Positions 34,096 to 45,520 of a DNA stretch of 64,000 nucleotides are shown piece after piece. Position 1 is the stretch's first letter, and every line of letters starts with the position of its first letter. A program made the position numbers and the translations under genes. The DNA is from Juglans regia. Lineage: Eukaryota > Streptophyta > Magnoliopsida > Fagales > Juglandaceae. Where the stretch lies: the NCBI RefSeq assembly GCF_001411555.2, contig NC_049901.1, positions 38,286,964 through 38,350,963 on the forward strand, given 5' to 3'. Below the pieces are notes generated by a model that saw only the letters and a program-made list of their open reading frames with translations, had not been told where the DNA came from and did no database searches.

Positions 34096-34220
34096 CACTA
34101 CAAGAAAATTGCTTATTTGTGGCCATTTAATTCTAGTGAAATAATTATTTACAGCCAAAATGAGTCTGTTTTGGTAACAAATAACCTTTTCGTCGCAATT
34201 AAATGGTCACAAATAGTTCC
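34096..34220 (+). mobile_element. CACTA terminus fragment
   Basis: CACTACAAGAAAATTGC begins here, followed by TTTGTGGCC and GGTCACAAATAG subterminal-like motifs. No matching right end was found downstream, so it may be a truncated element or a solo end. Confidence 0.5.
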
Positions 34221-35135
34221 TATATATGTTTATTTAAGAATTAATAGCAAAATTAATTATATCTAGATTAATTTCACATTTTTTAATTTTTAATTATATG
34301 ATATATTATACCGCGTGACAATTAATTTATTTGCGCTGAACCAAATATGACTAGAAAATTATCTGTTGCTTGCCTGAAACACGTTTATTAGTAATTTTGT
34401 GCAAACTGTAATTCCAAATAGAAATTTTATTTGCAGTTACTAAATGAAGATTGTATGTGTAAATTCTTCATTAAATAAAAAAAAAATATTATTTTAATAA
34501 AAATATTATTATAATTTTAAAAAAATTATAAAATAAAATTAATTAAACTTACAGTATAATTTTTAAAATAAAAACTATACGTAGCATTGCTTTTTTTCAA
34601 ATAATCTGGCTAAAATGTTGTGATGACAAGATTGAGATAATGCATTGTCCGTGGGCATAAAAAAATGATCAAATGTTTTAAATATTGGTATTGAATTATC
34701 TAAATAATGTTATTCATTATTTTAATTTTTATTATTTTATATAATGTAATATTAAATAATTAAAAATTATTTATTATATTTTATTTATAAACTTATCATT
34801 TAATACCACATAATAAAATAATGAAAAGATAAATAAAAAAATGACAAATAAATTTTTTCTAATCGTTTATATGTTTTGTTTAAGTTAAGAAACTCTCTCC
34901 CTCTCTCTCTCTCTCTCATTTTTTAGAAGACTCTAGATGTATATAGTAATTAAACATGCATGCGTAAGGGGCCAGGAAGACAGCTGCATGTTATTAGTAT
35001 CCTATTTAAATCACCCACCACAAAAAAGTGTAGTCTTTTTTTCATTTTTGGTTCTTTTCCCGTGTTGATCAGACTTTAATAAAATCTTCTATATATTTCA
35101 ATTGCTGCCCTTTTTTCTCCAATACTTTTACATGA
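34221..35135. other. AT-rich spacer
   Basis: Contains CTCTCTCTCTCTCTCTC at about 34899-34916. No gene recognised. Confidence 0.4.
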
Positions 35136-35143
35136 ATACTAAT

Positions 35144-35855
35144 TAGGGGTGTAATCGGTTCGGTCTGATTTTGAAAAAAATTTAGGACCGAACGGATATG
35201 TATTGATTTTGTACATTTTTCAAAACCGATTACGCTCCGGTTATCCTCCTAATCCGGAACTTCCGATTTTACCGATTTCCGATTAGGTCCGATCGGATTT
35301 TTCAATTTTTTTTAAATGTAAAAAAAACATATAATAAAATGTTACTTCTTATGATAAAATGTTATTAATAATTTAATATATATATATATATATATATATT
35401 ATGTTTAAAGCATATGATCAATTAAATTTTTATCTTTAAGATTAAACTTTTATTTTATAAATTATAATAACATTATCTTATATATAATTATATTAATAAC
35501 ATATGATTAAACAAATTACAAATGTTCATATTTAAGATTAACATTTTATGTTATAATTTATAAATTATAATATGAAATTATTTCATATATAATATATAAT
35601 TATATATTATATATAAAAATTTAATATATAATTATATATTATATATAAAACTTATATATATAAATATTTTGTATAATATATAAAATTAATTTATATATAT
35701 TTTTTTCAACCGGTCCAGTCTGAAAAATTATGGAACTGAAACCGGACTGGATCCGGCCTTTCATAATATAAGAATCGGTTTCGAATTAAATAGGCTCAAA
35801 ACCGGATCAATCAATCCGGTCCGGATCAGTTTCTCGATTTAAATTTACACCTCTA
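35144..35855. mobile_element. hAT element, 712 bp, non-autonomous
   Basis: Starts TAGGGGTGTAATCGG and ends TTTACACCTCTA, inverted termini of about 12 bp with one extra mismatch. The flanking 8-mers ATACTAAT (35136-35143) and ATACAAAC (35856-35863) match at 6 of 8 positions, a decayed hAT duplication with T2 and A7. Subterminal copies of CCGGTCCGG / GGTTCGGT-like motifs sit at both ends (35155-35290, 35705-35835), with an AT-rich core. No transposase. Confidence 0.75.
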
Positions 35856-35863
35856 ATACAAAC

Positions 35864-36696
35864 GATAAATATACAACTCTTTTTTACAATGCCTTTATTT
35901 AAAACATGATAGTATAAAGAATTGAACACTGAAAATGATTGACGTTTGTGTAAATATGCGTCATATAATTGTCTGTAAATTAGTACGATTGATCAGCGAA
36001 AAAGCTATGCTGCTCGAGGCTAAAGGGAGACAGTGATAACAAATATGCCCACCAATGCTAGATATTATCTCTAAAGTTGTATTTATAATAATTATGATCG
36101 AAAAAGTTAAATGCTTAATGCAAAGGGCCGGAGAGATAGAAAATATGAAAACCCGGCTATTCTCCCCACTTAAAAAGGCTATATACAAACAAATAATGCA
36201 CAGTCGAAATGACTTATAATTAGCAAAGGTTTAGAGGTTACCAAGAAGTCAAGATAATGGTTCGATTATAGAATGGAAAATAATAAACAAAATAAAAAAG
36301 GGTTTTGACATGAGTGTAACGTCATCGATCCCTTCTCCTCCCTCACATCAATGGAGTTTTCCTGTAAAAAGACAGCTGAAAAAGAAGTCCCAACAACCTT
36401 TCAGCACCCAGACAACTCATTTAAAGAATTGTAATTTGAGTATCCGCAACTTTTATATACATAAATGCATCAATTAATATAATCGAATTTTTTTTTTTTA
36501 CATTATGCATGGGTCCACAATATGAGATGATTGGGTTAATATGTCCAATATTAAAAGAGACTTTAGCTAAAATGTTAATGGATTAGAACAATATTCCATT
36601 ATTAGAAACTAATGATTCAATTTGTTGAGGGAACAAGCTGATTAGACACTTCAATTTTGTTTTTGTACTACAATCTTGTGGTGGGCCAAAGACTAC

Positions 36697-36697
<1 letters not shown>
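35864..36697. other. AT-rich intergenic DNA
   Basis: No gene recognised. Confidence 0.4.

Positions 36698-36732
<35 letters not shown>
36698..36732. repeat. (AT)n microsatellite followed by (AC)n
   Basis: About 17 AT units, then ACACACACAC. Confidence 0.9.
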
Positions 36733-36744
<12 letters not shown>

Positions 36745-36989
36745 TATACATACATACTAGCAGAAGGGTAACGTCTAAGTGATGTTTGCTTAATTTTTTT
36801 TTTTTATCTAGTGATTGAGGAAGTGTTTTTTTAATAATGTTATGAATTTTTTATTTTTTTTTAAATGTTTATGATGATTAAAAAAATACATGAAAAAAAA
36901 ATAAAAGAAAAATAAAAAAGTGAAATACACATTCAGGACATATTTTCGGACTACTTTTTCGGTAGCTGTAGCAGTTCCCTCTAGTTAAT

Positions 36990-37795
36990 TAAGAATATTA
37001 TCATATTTAAATTATGTTAAAACTCTAAATTATTTATATAGTTTTACTTTTTAAAAAATATTTAACAAAATTTCATTATTTATTTAATGATGAAAGATTA
37101 GTATTTAAATTAATTTAAATCAATATTTAAATTTTCACCGTTGATCAAATTTGGAGAGTTATGATGAAGGGTTAGATTTAAATCCCAAAAAGTTTCTTTT
37201 CCCCGCACTTTCTCTTTCTCCCTCTCTCTCATTCCGCTCAGCCACAGCTTCTCTCTCTCACTTGATCTCCTCCCTCAAGCAGCTGTGTGCCACCGTGGGT
37301 GTCACTGACCTCTTCATCGACCACTTCACCGGCTTCCCCTCGTGCCGACGAGCAAACCCCACCGTCGAAGCCCCTTGGCAGCTCTTCCCTTCGCCGCACG
37401 CGAGCAACTTGAAATGGGTCTTAACGCTTGCGTCACTGCATCATCGCACCACCACTATCGAGCTTCTCTTCCTCCGATGACCACCTCCATGGACCCAAGC
37501 CAGCGTTGAAGCCCCCACGGCAGCCCTCGTCTCCTCGCAACTCCCTCTTCCAAAATGGGTCTCTCCGTTTATTGATCATTACATATAATTCAATTAAGAT
37601 ATTGTATGCGGTGATTTTGTGATCTATTGTGATATTTTGTAATAATTTTTCTAATATTTTGTGGTGATTTTGTAAAGATGATTGCTGTGAGGATGTAGAG
37701 ATGGACGAAGAAGGGAAGCGTAAAATAAGAATATTGTTTATCATTGTTCATTACTATTCATCAGACGATACACACTTTTAAATATAAGGAGATAT
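36990..37795 (+). repeat. R1 repeat family, most complete copy
   Basis: The AT-rich left part (36990-37150) and GATGAAGGGTTAGATTT recur at 38160-38500. The GC-rich centre (37320-37430, GACGAGCAAACCCCACCGTC) recurs at 41095-41190. The tail (37600-37795, TATTCATCAGACGATACAC and AAATATAAGGAGATATA) recurs at 41395-41575. The centre gives a proline/serine-rich frame (37151-37480) with no recognised domain. I cannot assign the family; a Helitron or a non-autonomous retroelement that carries host exon DNA are options. Confidence 0.6.
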
Positions 37796-38154
37796 ATATA
37801 CGCACACATATATAAAAAGTTAATTGGCATCCTAGTATAGTAAGGTCGGTAAGGACAGAAGCGTCAGATCGGCCAGACGACAGTAATTAATTAGTTCATA
37901 TTTTTTTTTTATTATTTTTTTTTTCTGTTTGTGCTATTTATTTGATTCAGTGATTGCACTGATCTCTAGAATGAGCTTGGTTACTTTGAAATTAGTGGTA
38001 CTTGTGTAAAATCTTGTATGGCATAAGATTTTCTAATTGATAAAAAAAAGGGACGTTTGCCACATCTCCCAAATTGAAGAAAAAAATAAAGAATAATTTC
38101 GAATATTAAAATAGTCTAATGTATAAGAATAAAATTATTATTTATTTATATTCA

Positions 38155-38730
38155 TAATTTATTATTTATTTAAATTATATTAAAAATTCAAATTAATTAG
38201 ATAGTTTTTTTTCTTAAAAATATACAGTAAAGTTTCATAATTTATTTAATAATGAAAAATTAGTATTTTATAAATTAAAATTGATTTTTAGTGTATGATA
38301 TAATATTATTCTCTTAAAAATATTCAGTAAAACTTTATCTTTTATTTAATGATGAAAAATTAGTATTTTATAAATTGAAGTTAATTTTAAGTGTATGATA
38401 TAATATTTATATTTTAATTATCTATTTTATGTTAGTTTAAATCAATATTTAAACTCCTACAATTAGATTAAATCTGAACATTAAAGATGAAGGGTTGGAA
38501 TTTAAAATCCAAAAAGTAATATTTTTCTCCACTTTTCCTTTCTCCCTCTCTCTCATTCCGCACGCACGATTTTAGTATTACATCACATATTGGCATTCAC
38601 ACGGACGAAACCAAAAAGAAATAGAAAAACCAAACAAACATGAGGAAAAAAAAAACTATTTACTGTTCATTATTGTTCATCATTACTGTTGACGAACAGT
38701 AATAAACAGTAATAGTGATATGCGAAAAAG
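38155..38730 (+). repeat. R1 repeat family, left part only
   Basis: Matches the left and 5' pyrimidine-rich parts of the copy at 36990 (CTTTCTCCCTCTCTCTCATT), then diverges and ends with CTGTTGACGAACAGTAATAA. An internal ~110-bp segment (TTTATTTAATGATGAAAAATTAGT) is present twice (about 38235-38300 and 38335-38400). Confidence 0.55.
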
Positions 38731-38991
38731 ATGCTACAGCCCCCGCTGGGGGTGTAGTATTATTTTACATGTGTTTTATTTAAATAATTTTTTATATAGA
38801 TCTTTTAATATTTTTAAAAAATAAAATAAATTTAAAAAATCATTAAGAAAATATTTTTTTAATCAAAAAGTAAAAAACAATATATTAAAAAATAATTTCT
38901 TAATTTTATAATTTTTTATTTTACTTTGTGATTAAAAAAGTATTTTTTAATAATATTATGATTGTTTTTTTAAAAAATATTTAAAATGATC
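38731..38991. mobile_element. Truncated copy of the ATGCTACAGCCCC MITE
   Basis: Starts ATGCTACAGCCCCCGCTGGG. The core matches 39030-39300. It lacks the right inverted repeat and runs directly into the complete copy at 38992. Confidence 0.65.
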
Positions 38992-39375
38992 ATGCTACAG
39001 CCCCTGCTAGGGGCTCTCGCTGGGCTTAGCATATACTTTTTTATGTGTATTTTTTAATTTATTTTTTATATAGATTTTTTTTACATTTTTAAATATTTTT
39101 TAAAAATAAAATAAATTTAAAATATCATTAAAAAACACTTTCTTAATCAGAAAGTAAAAAAAAAAATTATTAAAAAATACTTTTTTAATCACGAAATAGA
39201 ATAAATATTAATTTTTATTATACTTCGTGATTAAGAAAATATTTTTTAATAATATTATAATTTTATTTTTTTTAAATATTTAAAATTATTAAAAATATAT
39301 ATAAAAAAAACTAAAAAGAACACATATAAAAAAACACTAGAGCCCAATGGAAGCCCTCAGCGGGGCATCTAGCAT
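38992..39375. mobile_element. 384-bp MITE with ATGCTA..CCCC termini
   Basis: The left arm ATGCTACAGCCCCTGCTAGG and the right arm (other strand) ATGCTAGATGCCCCGCTGAG are imperfect inverted repeats of about 38 bp around an AT-rich core. No clear target duplication. Confidence 0.7.
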
Positions 39376-40509
39376 TTTCTAAAAAAAAAATATGCGGAAA
39401 AAAAAAATAGTCTCTTTACTATTCATTACTGTTGATGAACAGTAATAAACAGTAATAAAGATAGCCTCTTTTTAAGTTATAGGAATATATATATAGGTGT
39501 TGTATGAAGGGACAGCAGGATAAGAGTCTGAAAGCATGGATCACTAAGCTCCTGCTAGCTAGTTTAGTGTTGACCTTTCCCACCTTTTCACCTTTTAACT
39601 TTGATGAAATTCTATCTGGGGAAGAAAGATCAAAGGATGGGAGTTTGAGATCAGCTAAATAATTATTTCAAAGAGAAATATGTGTCCGGATCATCAATAG
39701 GAGAAAGTACTTTTGCTGATGATTTTTGTTTTTCCTCTAACTTTGTAGATCAAGTTTATAAGAAAGATATATGGCGTTTTCCTTATAGTTAGTGATATGG
39801 GACCAAGTTGTTCAATCTTATGATTTAAGGACTTTTGGAGGCCATTATGATCAACTCCTTTAAGGGTTCTCATAAATTAGAGAATTATATATAATATAAT
39901 TATAAAGTCTAGTCCTTTATTAAGTTCTAAATATCAATTGCAAAATGATTTATATGTATTTCATCCCCTCAATGTTTATTACATCATGTAATACTTAATT
40001 AATCAAAGAAAAATAAAAACACGTTAAAAAGAGTATTTCACATGTGATAAAGGTTGAAATGATCATAACCAAAAATTATGTGCAGTAATTTTTGTGTACT
40101 CTTTTATGCACTCCACTAATGTAATCGACTGCATCACTTTTTTTAATATAAAATAATTATTTTGACCAACTACATTAATAGAGTGCGTAAAGAGTATGCA
40201 CAATGTTCTAGAAACTATCTTGATTGATTGATCATATTCTCCCAGCAAATAAGTTATCTCTTTAATTGTATTAACTACAAAAATAAAGAAAAGTACCTGC
40301 TGCAAAAGAAAACAACTTATTCGACAAAATTGAGAAGCACGTTAATGTTAAAGGGAAAAGCTTCCAACCAGATGGAAATTTTGCACCAGTCAATAGATGG
40401 ATGACCCGTAGGCATTTTAGAAAAATGAAAGTTGAACCTGCATCCACACAATTCCTCCTTTTTTCTTTTGAATCTATCTCCCTCTCCTATCTCTACACAC
40501 AAGTTTTTT
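39376..40509. other. AT-rich spacer with a repeated AACAGTAATAAACAGTAATA motif
   Basis: The motif at 39436-39455 repeats the one at 38694-38713 and frames the MITE pair. No gene recognised. Confidence 0.45.
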
Positions 40510-41070
40510 TTTTTCAGAAAAATCACTCTCTCACGACAATCGTTATTTCTTGGTTCAGCCTTATATCCTCCCCTGAAATCTTCAACACGGTCATTTTCAC
40601 GACGATTGCTCTCATGTGCATCTTTACCTACGCACCCGACATCGAAGATGCAGAAAACCCTATCCACGATATCAAATGCAAGGGTGGGGATTTGAGGTAC
40701 TGCCATAAGTATTCTCACTATAAGCCTCCTCGTGCGCATCATTGTCGTGTTTAGATGTGTTTTGCGAATGGATCACCATTGCATTTGGATTAGTAATTGC
40801 ATTGGGCATGCTAATTATAAGGTTTTCTTCATTTTTGTGATGTATGCTGTTATTGCATGCATCTATTCCATAGTCTTGCTTGTCGATAGTCCAACTATTG
40901 ATCATCCAAAGGATGAGCAGCAAAGTGGACTCTTTTAGAATGGCATATGTATGTCATTTCAGGACTGTTGCTAGTCCCATTATGTGTGGCACTAAGCATG
41001 CTCTTAGATTGGCGTATCTACCTCATTTTGCATAACAAGACTATGATTGAGTACCATAAAGGTGGTGGGC
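40510..41070 (+). pseudogene. Intronless pseudogene of a DHHC protein S-acyltransferase (PAT15/16-like)
   Basis: The frame starting at 40401 covers a transmembrane region (SWFSLISSPEIFN.., ALMCIFTY), then PDIEDAENPIHDIKCKGGD, LRYCHKYSHYKPPRAHHCRV and a stop at 40752. A shifted frame carries on with RCVLRMDHHCIWISNCIGHA and NYKVFFIFVMYAVIACIYS (two further membrane segments). A third shifted frame (40947 on) reads YVISGLLLVPLCVALSML and HNKTMIEYH. In the family this enzyme attaches palmitate to cysteines in membrane proteins through the DHHC cysteine, which is still present. The zinc-binding cysteines just upstream are damaged (CHKYSH in place of CxxC-x-H). No introns occur over about 550 bp, pointing to a retrocopy. 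A stretch before PDIEDAE, normally containing a DPG-type motif, is missing. It fuses at about 41070 to an R1 repeat. Confidence 0.85.
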
Positions 41071-41575
41071 GTTCCGACCACCTCATCGGTTTCCCCTCAC
41101 ATCGACGAGCAAATCCCACCGTCGAAGCCCCTTGGCAAGTCCTCCCTCAGTTGCACGCGAGCAACCCGAAATGAGTCTCGACACATGGGTTTCTCCCCGT
41201 AGCGTCGCCATTAGCCACCCCTACGCCACCGCACCACCACCAGCAGTCTCGTCCTTCACCGACAACCCCTCCTCTTCCTCCTTTCCTCCAGTTGAAGCCC
41301 CAGCTCCTTTTCTCTTTACGGGATCTGTTGATTTGTGATTTGTGTGGTAATTTTGTGATTTGTGTGGAAATTTGTTTGGTAATTTTGTGATTTGTGTGGT
41401 GATTTTGTGGTAAATTTGCTATGAGGATACAAAGAGGGACGTAAGGGGAAGTGATGATTTTGCTGTGAGATAGAGAGGGACGTGAGGGGAGGAAGAAAAC
41501 GTAAAATAAGTTACTGTTCATCTTACTATTCATCGGGCGATAAACTCTTTTAAATATAAAGAGATATATGAGTAT
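41071..41575 (+). repeat. R1 repeat family, right part, joined to the DHHC pseudogene
   Basis: Matches the centre and tail of the R1 copy at 37317-37795. The junction with the pseudogene lies near GAGTACCATAAAGGTGG. Confidence 0.65.
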
Positions 41576-42167
41576 CAAGTACTCCAATTTTGTTAATGAG
41601 CAACAGATTAAGCAAAGGTTGCATTGGAAGAGACAACTAGGTACATTTAAAAAACAACATATTCTTGAGGTCTGGTGATTATTTACAACCATGCATCTTA
41701 TTATGTCAAATTAGACGGCCATCAACACAATTCGATCGATTTGGATCCATATATATTAACTTTCCCTTAAAATCTTTTTGAAAGATGGAATTTGACAAAA
41801 AAAAAAAAAAAATCATCGAAATCAAAATCGATAATCAAGGGAAATCTTCAAAGGCCTTGGCATAGGGGAGAAAATGTGGACTGAGATCAAACATTATAGA
41901 ATCAAAAGGTTTTTTTTTTTTTTTTTAATCTTTAGTACTGTCGCTTGGAAGCAATTTTTTTTTTTTACACTTCAGCCCTAGCTTTGTCGGAACTAAAGAT
42001 TAGCGAAACTTTTTATATGTATTTTGTATTCGGTTCCGTGAAAATGGGTAAGAAACAAAAGAAATTGATTGGGCAAAACCTTTTTGATGTGATGCGTTTT
42101 GAGTTAGATCATCAGGTTATAAATTAAGAAAAAATATATGCATCAGCCTATAGTCGCTGCACACCCG
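41576..42167. other. Spacer before the large CACTA element
   Basis: Contains A and T homopolymers at about 41799-41813 and 41910-41926. No gene recognised. Confidence 0.4.
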
Positions 42168-42170
42168 TGT
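42168..42170. repeat. 3-bp target duplication TGT of the large CACTA element
   Basis: TGT precedes CACTACAAG here and follows CTTGTAGTG at 51819-51821. A chance match of three bases is about 1 in 64. Confidence 0.7.
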
Positions 42171-42189
42171 CACTACAAGAAATAGGCCT

Positions 42190-42420
42190 TATAGCAGCGA
42201 TTTTCTATCTGCTGCAAAATAAATCGCCGCTATATGTAATTTTTGCCAGCGATTAAAAACTCGCCGCACGTTTTAAAATCCAATCCTCATTAAAAATACG
42301 GGCCGGGCCAAATGCAACAATTGCAGCGATTTAATAGATTCTAGCTGCGAAAACAATCGTCGGGATATAAAATCACATGTTGTAGCGACATGAAATCGAC
42401 GGGATAGCTCTGGGCGCGAA
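42190..42420. repeat. Left subterminal motif array of the CACTA element
   Basis: AGCAGCGATTTTC, AATCGCCGCTATA, CCAGCGATTAAAAACTCGCCGC, GCAGCGATTTAA and similar words recur on both strands. Such arrays bind the CACTA accessory protein in EnSpm. Confidence 0.75.
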
Positions 42421-42745
42421 ATCTAATTTATTTCCCCCTTTCCCTCCCGTCCCGAGCCTTACCCATTTCTAAAATCATCTCCGTTCTTCCTCGCTGCTTC
42501 CACGTTCTTCCCCAGTTCGGCTACCTGCAATTAAATCCACCCACTTCACACACACGACTTCATCTCCATTTTCAAATACGCCCCAAAGCTTCTGCGCCTC
42601 TGACCTCCACTTCATTTTTCTTCCCCACAGAAGCGAGGGTCGTAATTTTTGGAGTAGTTCTTCTGGAATCAAGTATCAGAGGGCAAGCATATTCCACCAA
42701 GACTCTTGGAGTGAATTCCTTTAGTGAACAGAGGTATTGCTTGGG
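42421..42745 (+). other. Exon-like GC-richer leader inside the CACTA element
   Basis: A pyrimidine-rich stretch followed by GAACAGAGGTATTGC, which reads as an exon end with a GT donor. The other two CACTA elements have a comparable block in the same place (11130-11540, 56330-56455). It may be the transcript's first exon or a captured 5' UTR. Confidence 0.45.
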
Positions 42746-43190
42746 GTAATTTCTCTATCTCTCCACCTTCATATGTAGACTGGTTGCTTTACAACAATCG
42801 GTGCATTTTTCTTGTAGACTAATTTCCATCTGTTTGGGTCAGGAAGCTTGATGCTTTTTGCACAAAAATGCCACCTTTAAATTTGCATTTTGTGTAGGTG
42901 TTGATGTGGGGCGTTAATAGTTAGTAATTTTTGGGTGATATTTTTAATTTGCACACCATAGATACATATATATATATATATATTATATACATGTCCAACC
43001 AGGAAATAAATTAAATTGATTTTTGTTGGTCTGATAATCAATCCTCTAGCTAGGCTGCTAGTGTTATAAAGTCATGCAAGTTATTTCGGTGTCCAAAATA
43101 AGCTATCTCACAGCCCTGAAGTTTCTGTCTGTTAAAATTGTGCATGATGATGATATATTAGAAAGACTTCCATAAATATGTATTTAGAAA

Positions 43191-43192
<2 letters not shown>

Positions 43193-43230
<38 letters not shown>
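43193..43230. repeat. (AT)n microsatellite
   Basis: About 19 AT units. Confidence 0.9.
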
Positions 43231-43232
<2 letters not shown>

Positions 43233-43319
43233 TTATAAGAATATATTTGATTACCGATGGAATTAAACAATAGTTTAGCAGCTTGGACTTTTCTGGACAA
43301 GTAAGAATACTGTATATGT

Positions 43320-44462
43320 GTAGGATTTGAAATTAGTGATCTTTCTTGATTTTAGATATGCTTTTCGAGAAAGTGGATGTAATGCGAAGGGAATGAATAT
43401 TTCATATTTTGAATGTTACATTGATGTTTTCTTGAGATTTTATATGATGCGAAAAAGAAGACTAAATGTGATAGATGCTAAAATATTCACCTCTGGTTTC
43501 TGTTTTGTTCAAAGGCTATTTTTGTCTACGAATCAAATGTTTTATCATTCATGTTCTAAATATTAAAAAAAATTTATCAGTTGTATTTTCTCAAGACTTG
43601 AATGATGTGGATTTGATTTTTAAAAAAAGTTTTTGAACCAAACTAGTGTTGAGGCTTTTATTGAAATTATCATGTGTATGTTTCCTATTCTCTTATTTTT
43701 GAAATTAGTGATCTTTCATGCTATTTGTAAGATCTGAAATTAGTGATCTTTCTTGCTATTTGTGTATGCTTTTCATCAAAGTAGAGATAATGAGAAGGAA
43801 ATGAAGGTTTGGCAGTTTGAATGCTGCATTGCTGTTTTCTTGGGGTTTAGTGTGATGAAAGAAAGAAATATAAATGTGGTAGATGCTAAAATATTGAGTT
43901 CTAGCTTGTTTTTTGTTCAAAAAGTATTTTTGTCTGGAAATCAAATGTGGCATTATTTATGCTGTATGAAATACCGAAAAGTTTTTATTGGTTTTATTCT
44001 CTCCGAACTTAAATGATGTGGATTTCTTTTTTTTAAAAAATTTTCTGAACCAAACTAATTTTGAGGCATTCATTCAAAAGGCTCACTCAAAATTCATATC
44101 ATATTTGTTCTCTTGTTGGAAGTACAAACTTAGTTATGGTAGGTTGAATAACTTTTGATTTTAATCTCAATCATTGTTCATTAGAAGCAAACAGACCGTT
44201 GTGACTCATTAGCATTTTCATTGCCTTTTCCTGGTTATTTTGCATTTATAAAGATTCTCATTGTTTGTTTTTTTCCTTATATATTTTCGGAAATCGAAGT
44301 TGTTACTGGCCGACAGGTGAGCCTGAGTACATGATCGGTATATTAATTATGTTATGGTCCAAAACTGTACGTTTACATATATATAGCAGTAGTTTATAAA
44401 ATCAGGAACACAAAGCTGAAAGCTATATATTTATATATATACATGATATATATATATATACA

Positions 44463-44499
<37 letters not shown>

Positions 44500-45520
44500 G
44501 TACTTACCGAGATGAAACCATGTCTCAAAGTGAGATAATCAACTTTTGCTACGGAATGGAAGAATTGTCTGAAGAAACATTTCTACATAACTAAACCACA
44601 TGAATCAATTATATCCAAACTAGCTAGCATGCACTCAGACACAGACTATATAAAAGGAGCTAGCTTATAATAGCTGGGTATGCAACAACTCAGAATCCAG
44701 AGCTGAAACGGTGTTCCCGTACAAGAACTCATGTGCCGCCTTCCAAATGTGGTTTGCCTTGTAAATCTGAATCGATTGGGAACTGATTTATAATATTAAT
44801 GATATTAGTCATGCAATTGCATGCACGTACCATCGAGTAGTAGTACTAGCTGCTTATTAATATATATATATATTAATAATATTAATTAAAACTATATATA
44901 TTCATTTGATAACTTTTACTACATTTTTTTTATATGAATTGGCTTTTTTAATTTAATCTTATTAATTACTTGATCTGATGATCCGTAGCTAGCTAGCTAG
45001 CTCATACAGACGTTAATATCAGAAGTTAAAAAATAAAAAATAAAGCTAGCATTAAGTAGCCGAACTTTCATGATATTTATATACTACTAATTAACTACAT
45101 GATGACTAGGTAGCTAGAACGTATATTTTGCATTTATCAAGATTCTCATTGTTTGTTTTTTCCCTTCTTTCCTCACACATAATGCTCTAGTTCACTCTCG
45201 CAAAAATTGAATTTGGAATTTTCTTTAGTTTTTGTATTTAGTTTTTGTTTTTTGAATGTTTCTTATTCTCTTATTTTTGGGGTCTAATCTGGCTATAGGA
45301 TTTGAAATTAGTGAGTGTTTCTTGGTCATTATGTATGCTTTTCAAAAGACATTTTTGTCTAGAAATCAAATGTTTTATACAGCTATGTTTTGAATAACAA
45401 AATTTTTTACTTAGTTGTATTTCCTCAGGACTTGAATCATGTGGATTTTTTTGGGGAAAAAAAGTTTCTAAACCAATCTAATTTCGATGCATTATTGAAA
45501 AAGGATCACCCACATGCATA
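43320..45520 (+). repeat. Three diverged copies of a ~400-bp unit
   Basis: Unit A (about 43320-43690), unit B (about 43730-44300) and unit C (about 45120-45520) share TTTGAAATTAGTGATCTTTC, GTAGATGCTAAAATATT, TTTTTGTCTNGAAATCAAATG and a CTTGAATGATGTGGATTT-like end. A and B keep open frames of 79 and 87 codons with the shared protein words DAKI, FVQ and NQM. Unit C has lost the middle part. About 850 bp of AT-rich DNA separates B from C. Confidence 0.65.
44447..44496. repeat. (AT)n microsatellite with an ATACATG interruption
   Basis: Two AT blocks separated by ATACATGAT. Confidence 0.9.

Noticed and set aside
37151..37622. Possible short proline/serine-rich protein genes
   Set aside because: The same DNA recurs at 41071-41575 with broken frames, so it belongs to the R1 repeat family.
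44647..44655. TATATAAAA as a gene promoter
   Set aside because: A good TATA word, but no coding exon follows and the area is full of AT repeats; mentioned only within the CACTA interior.
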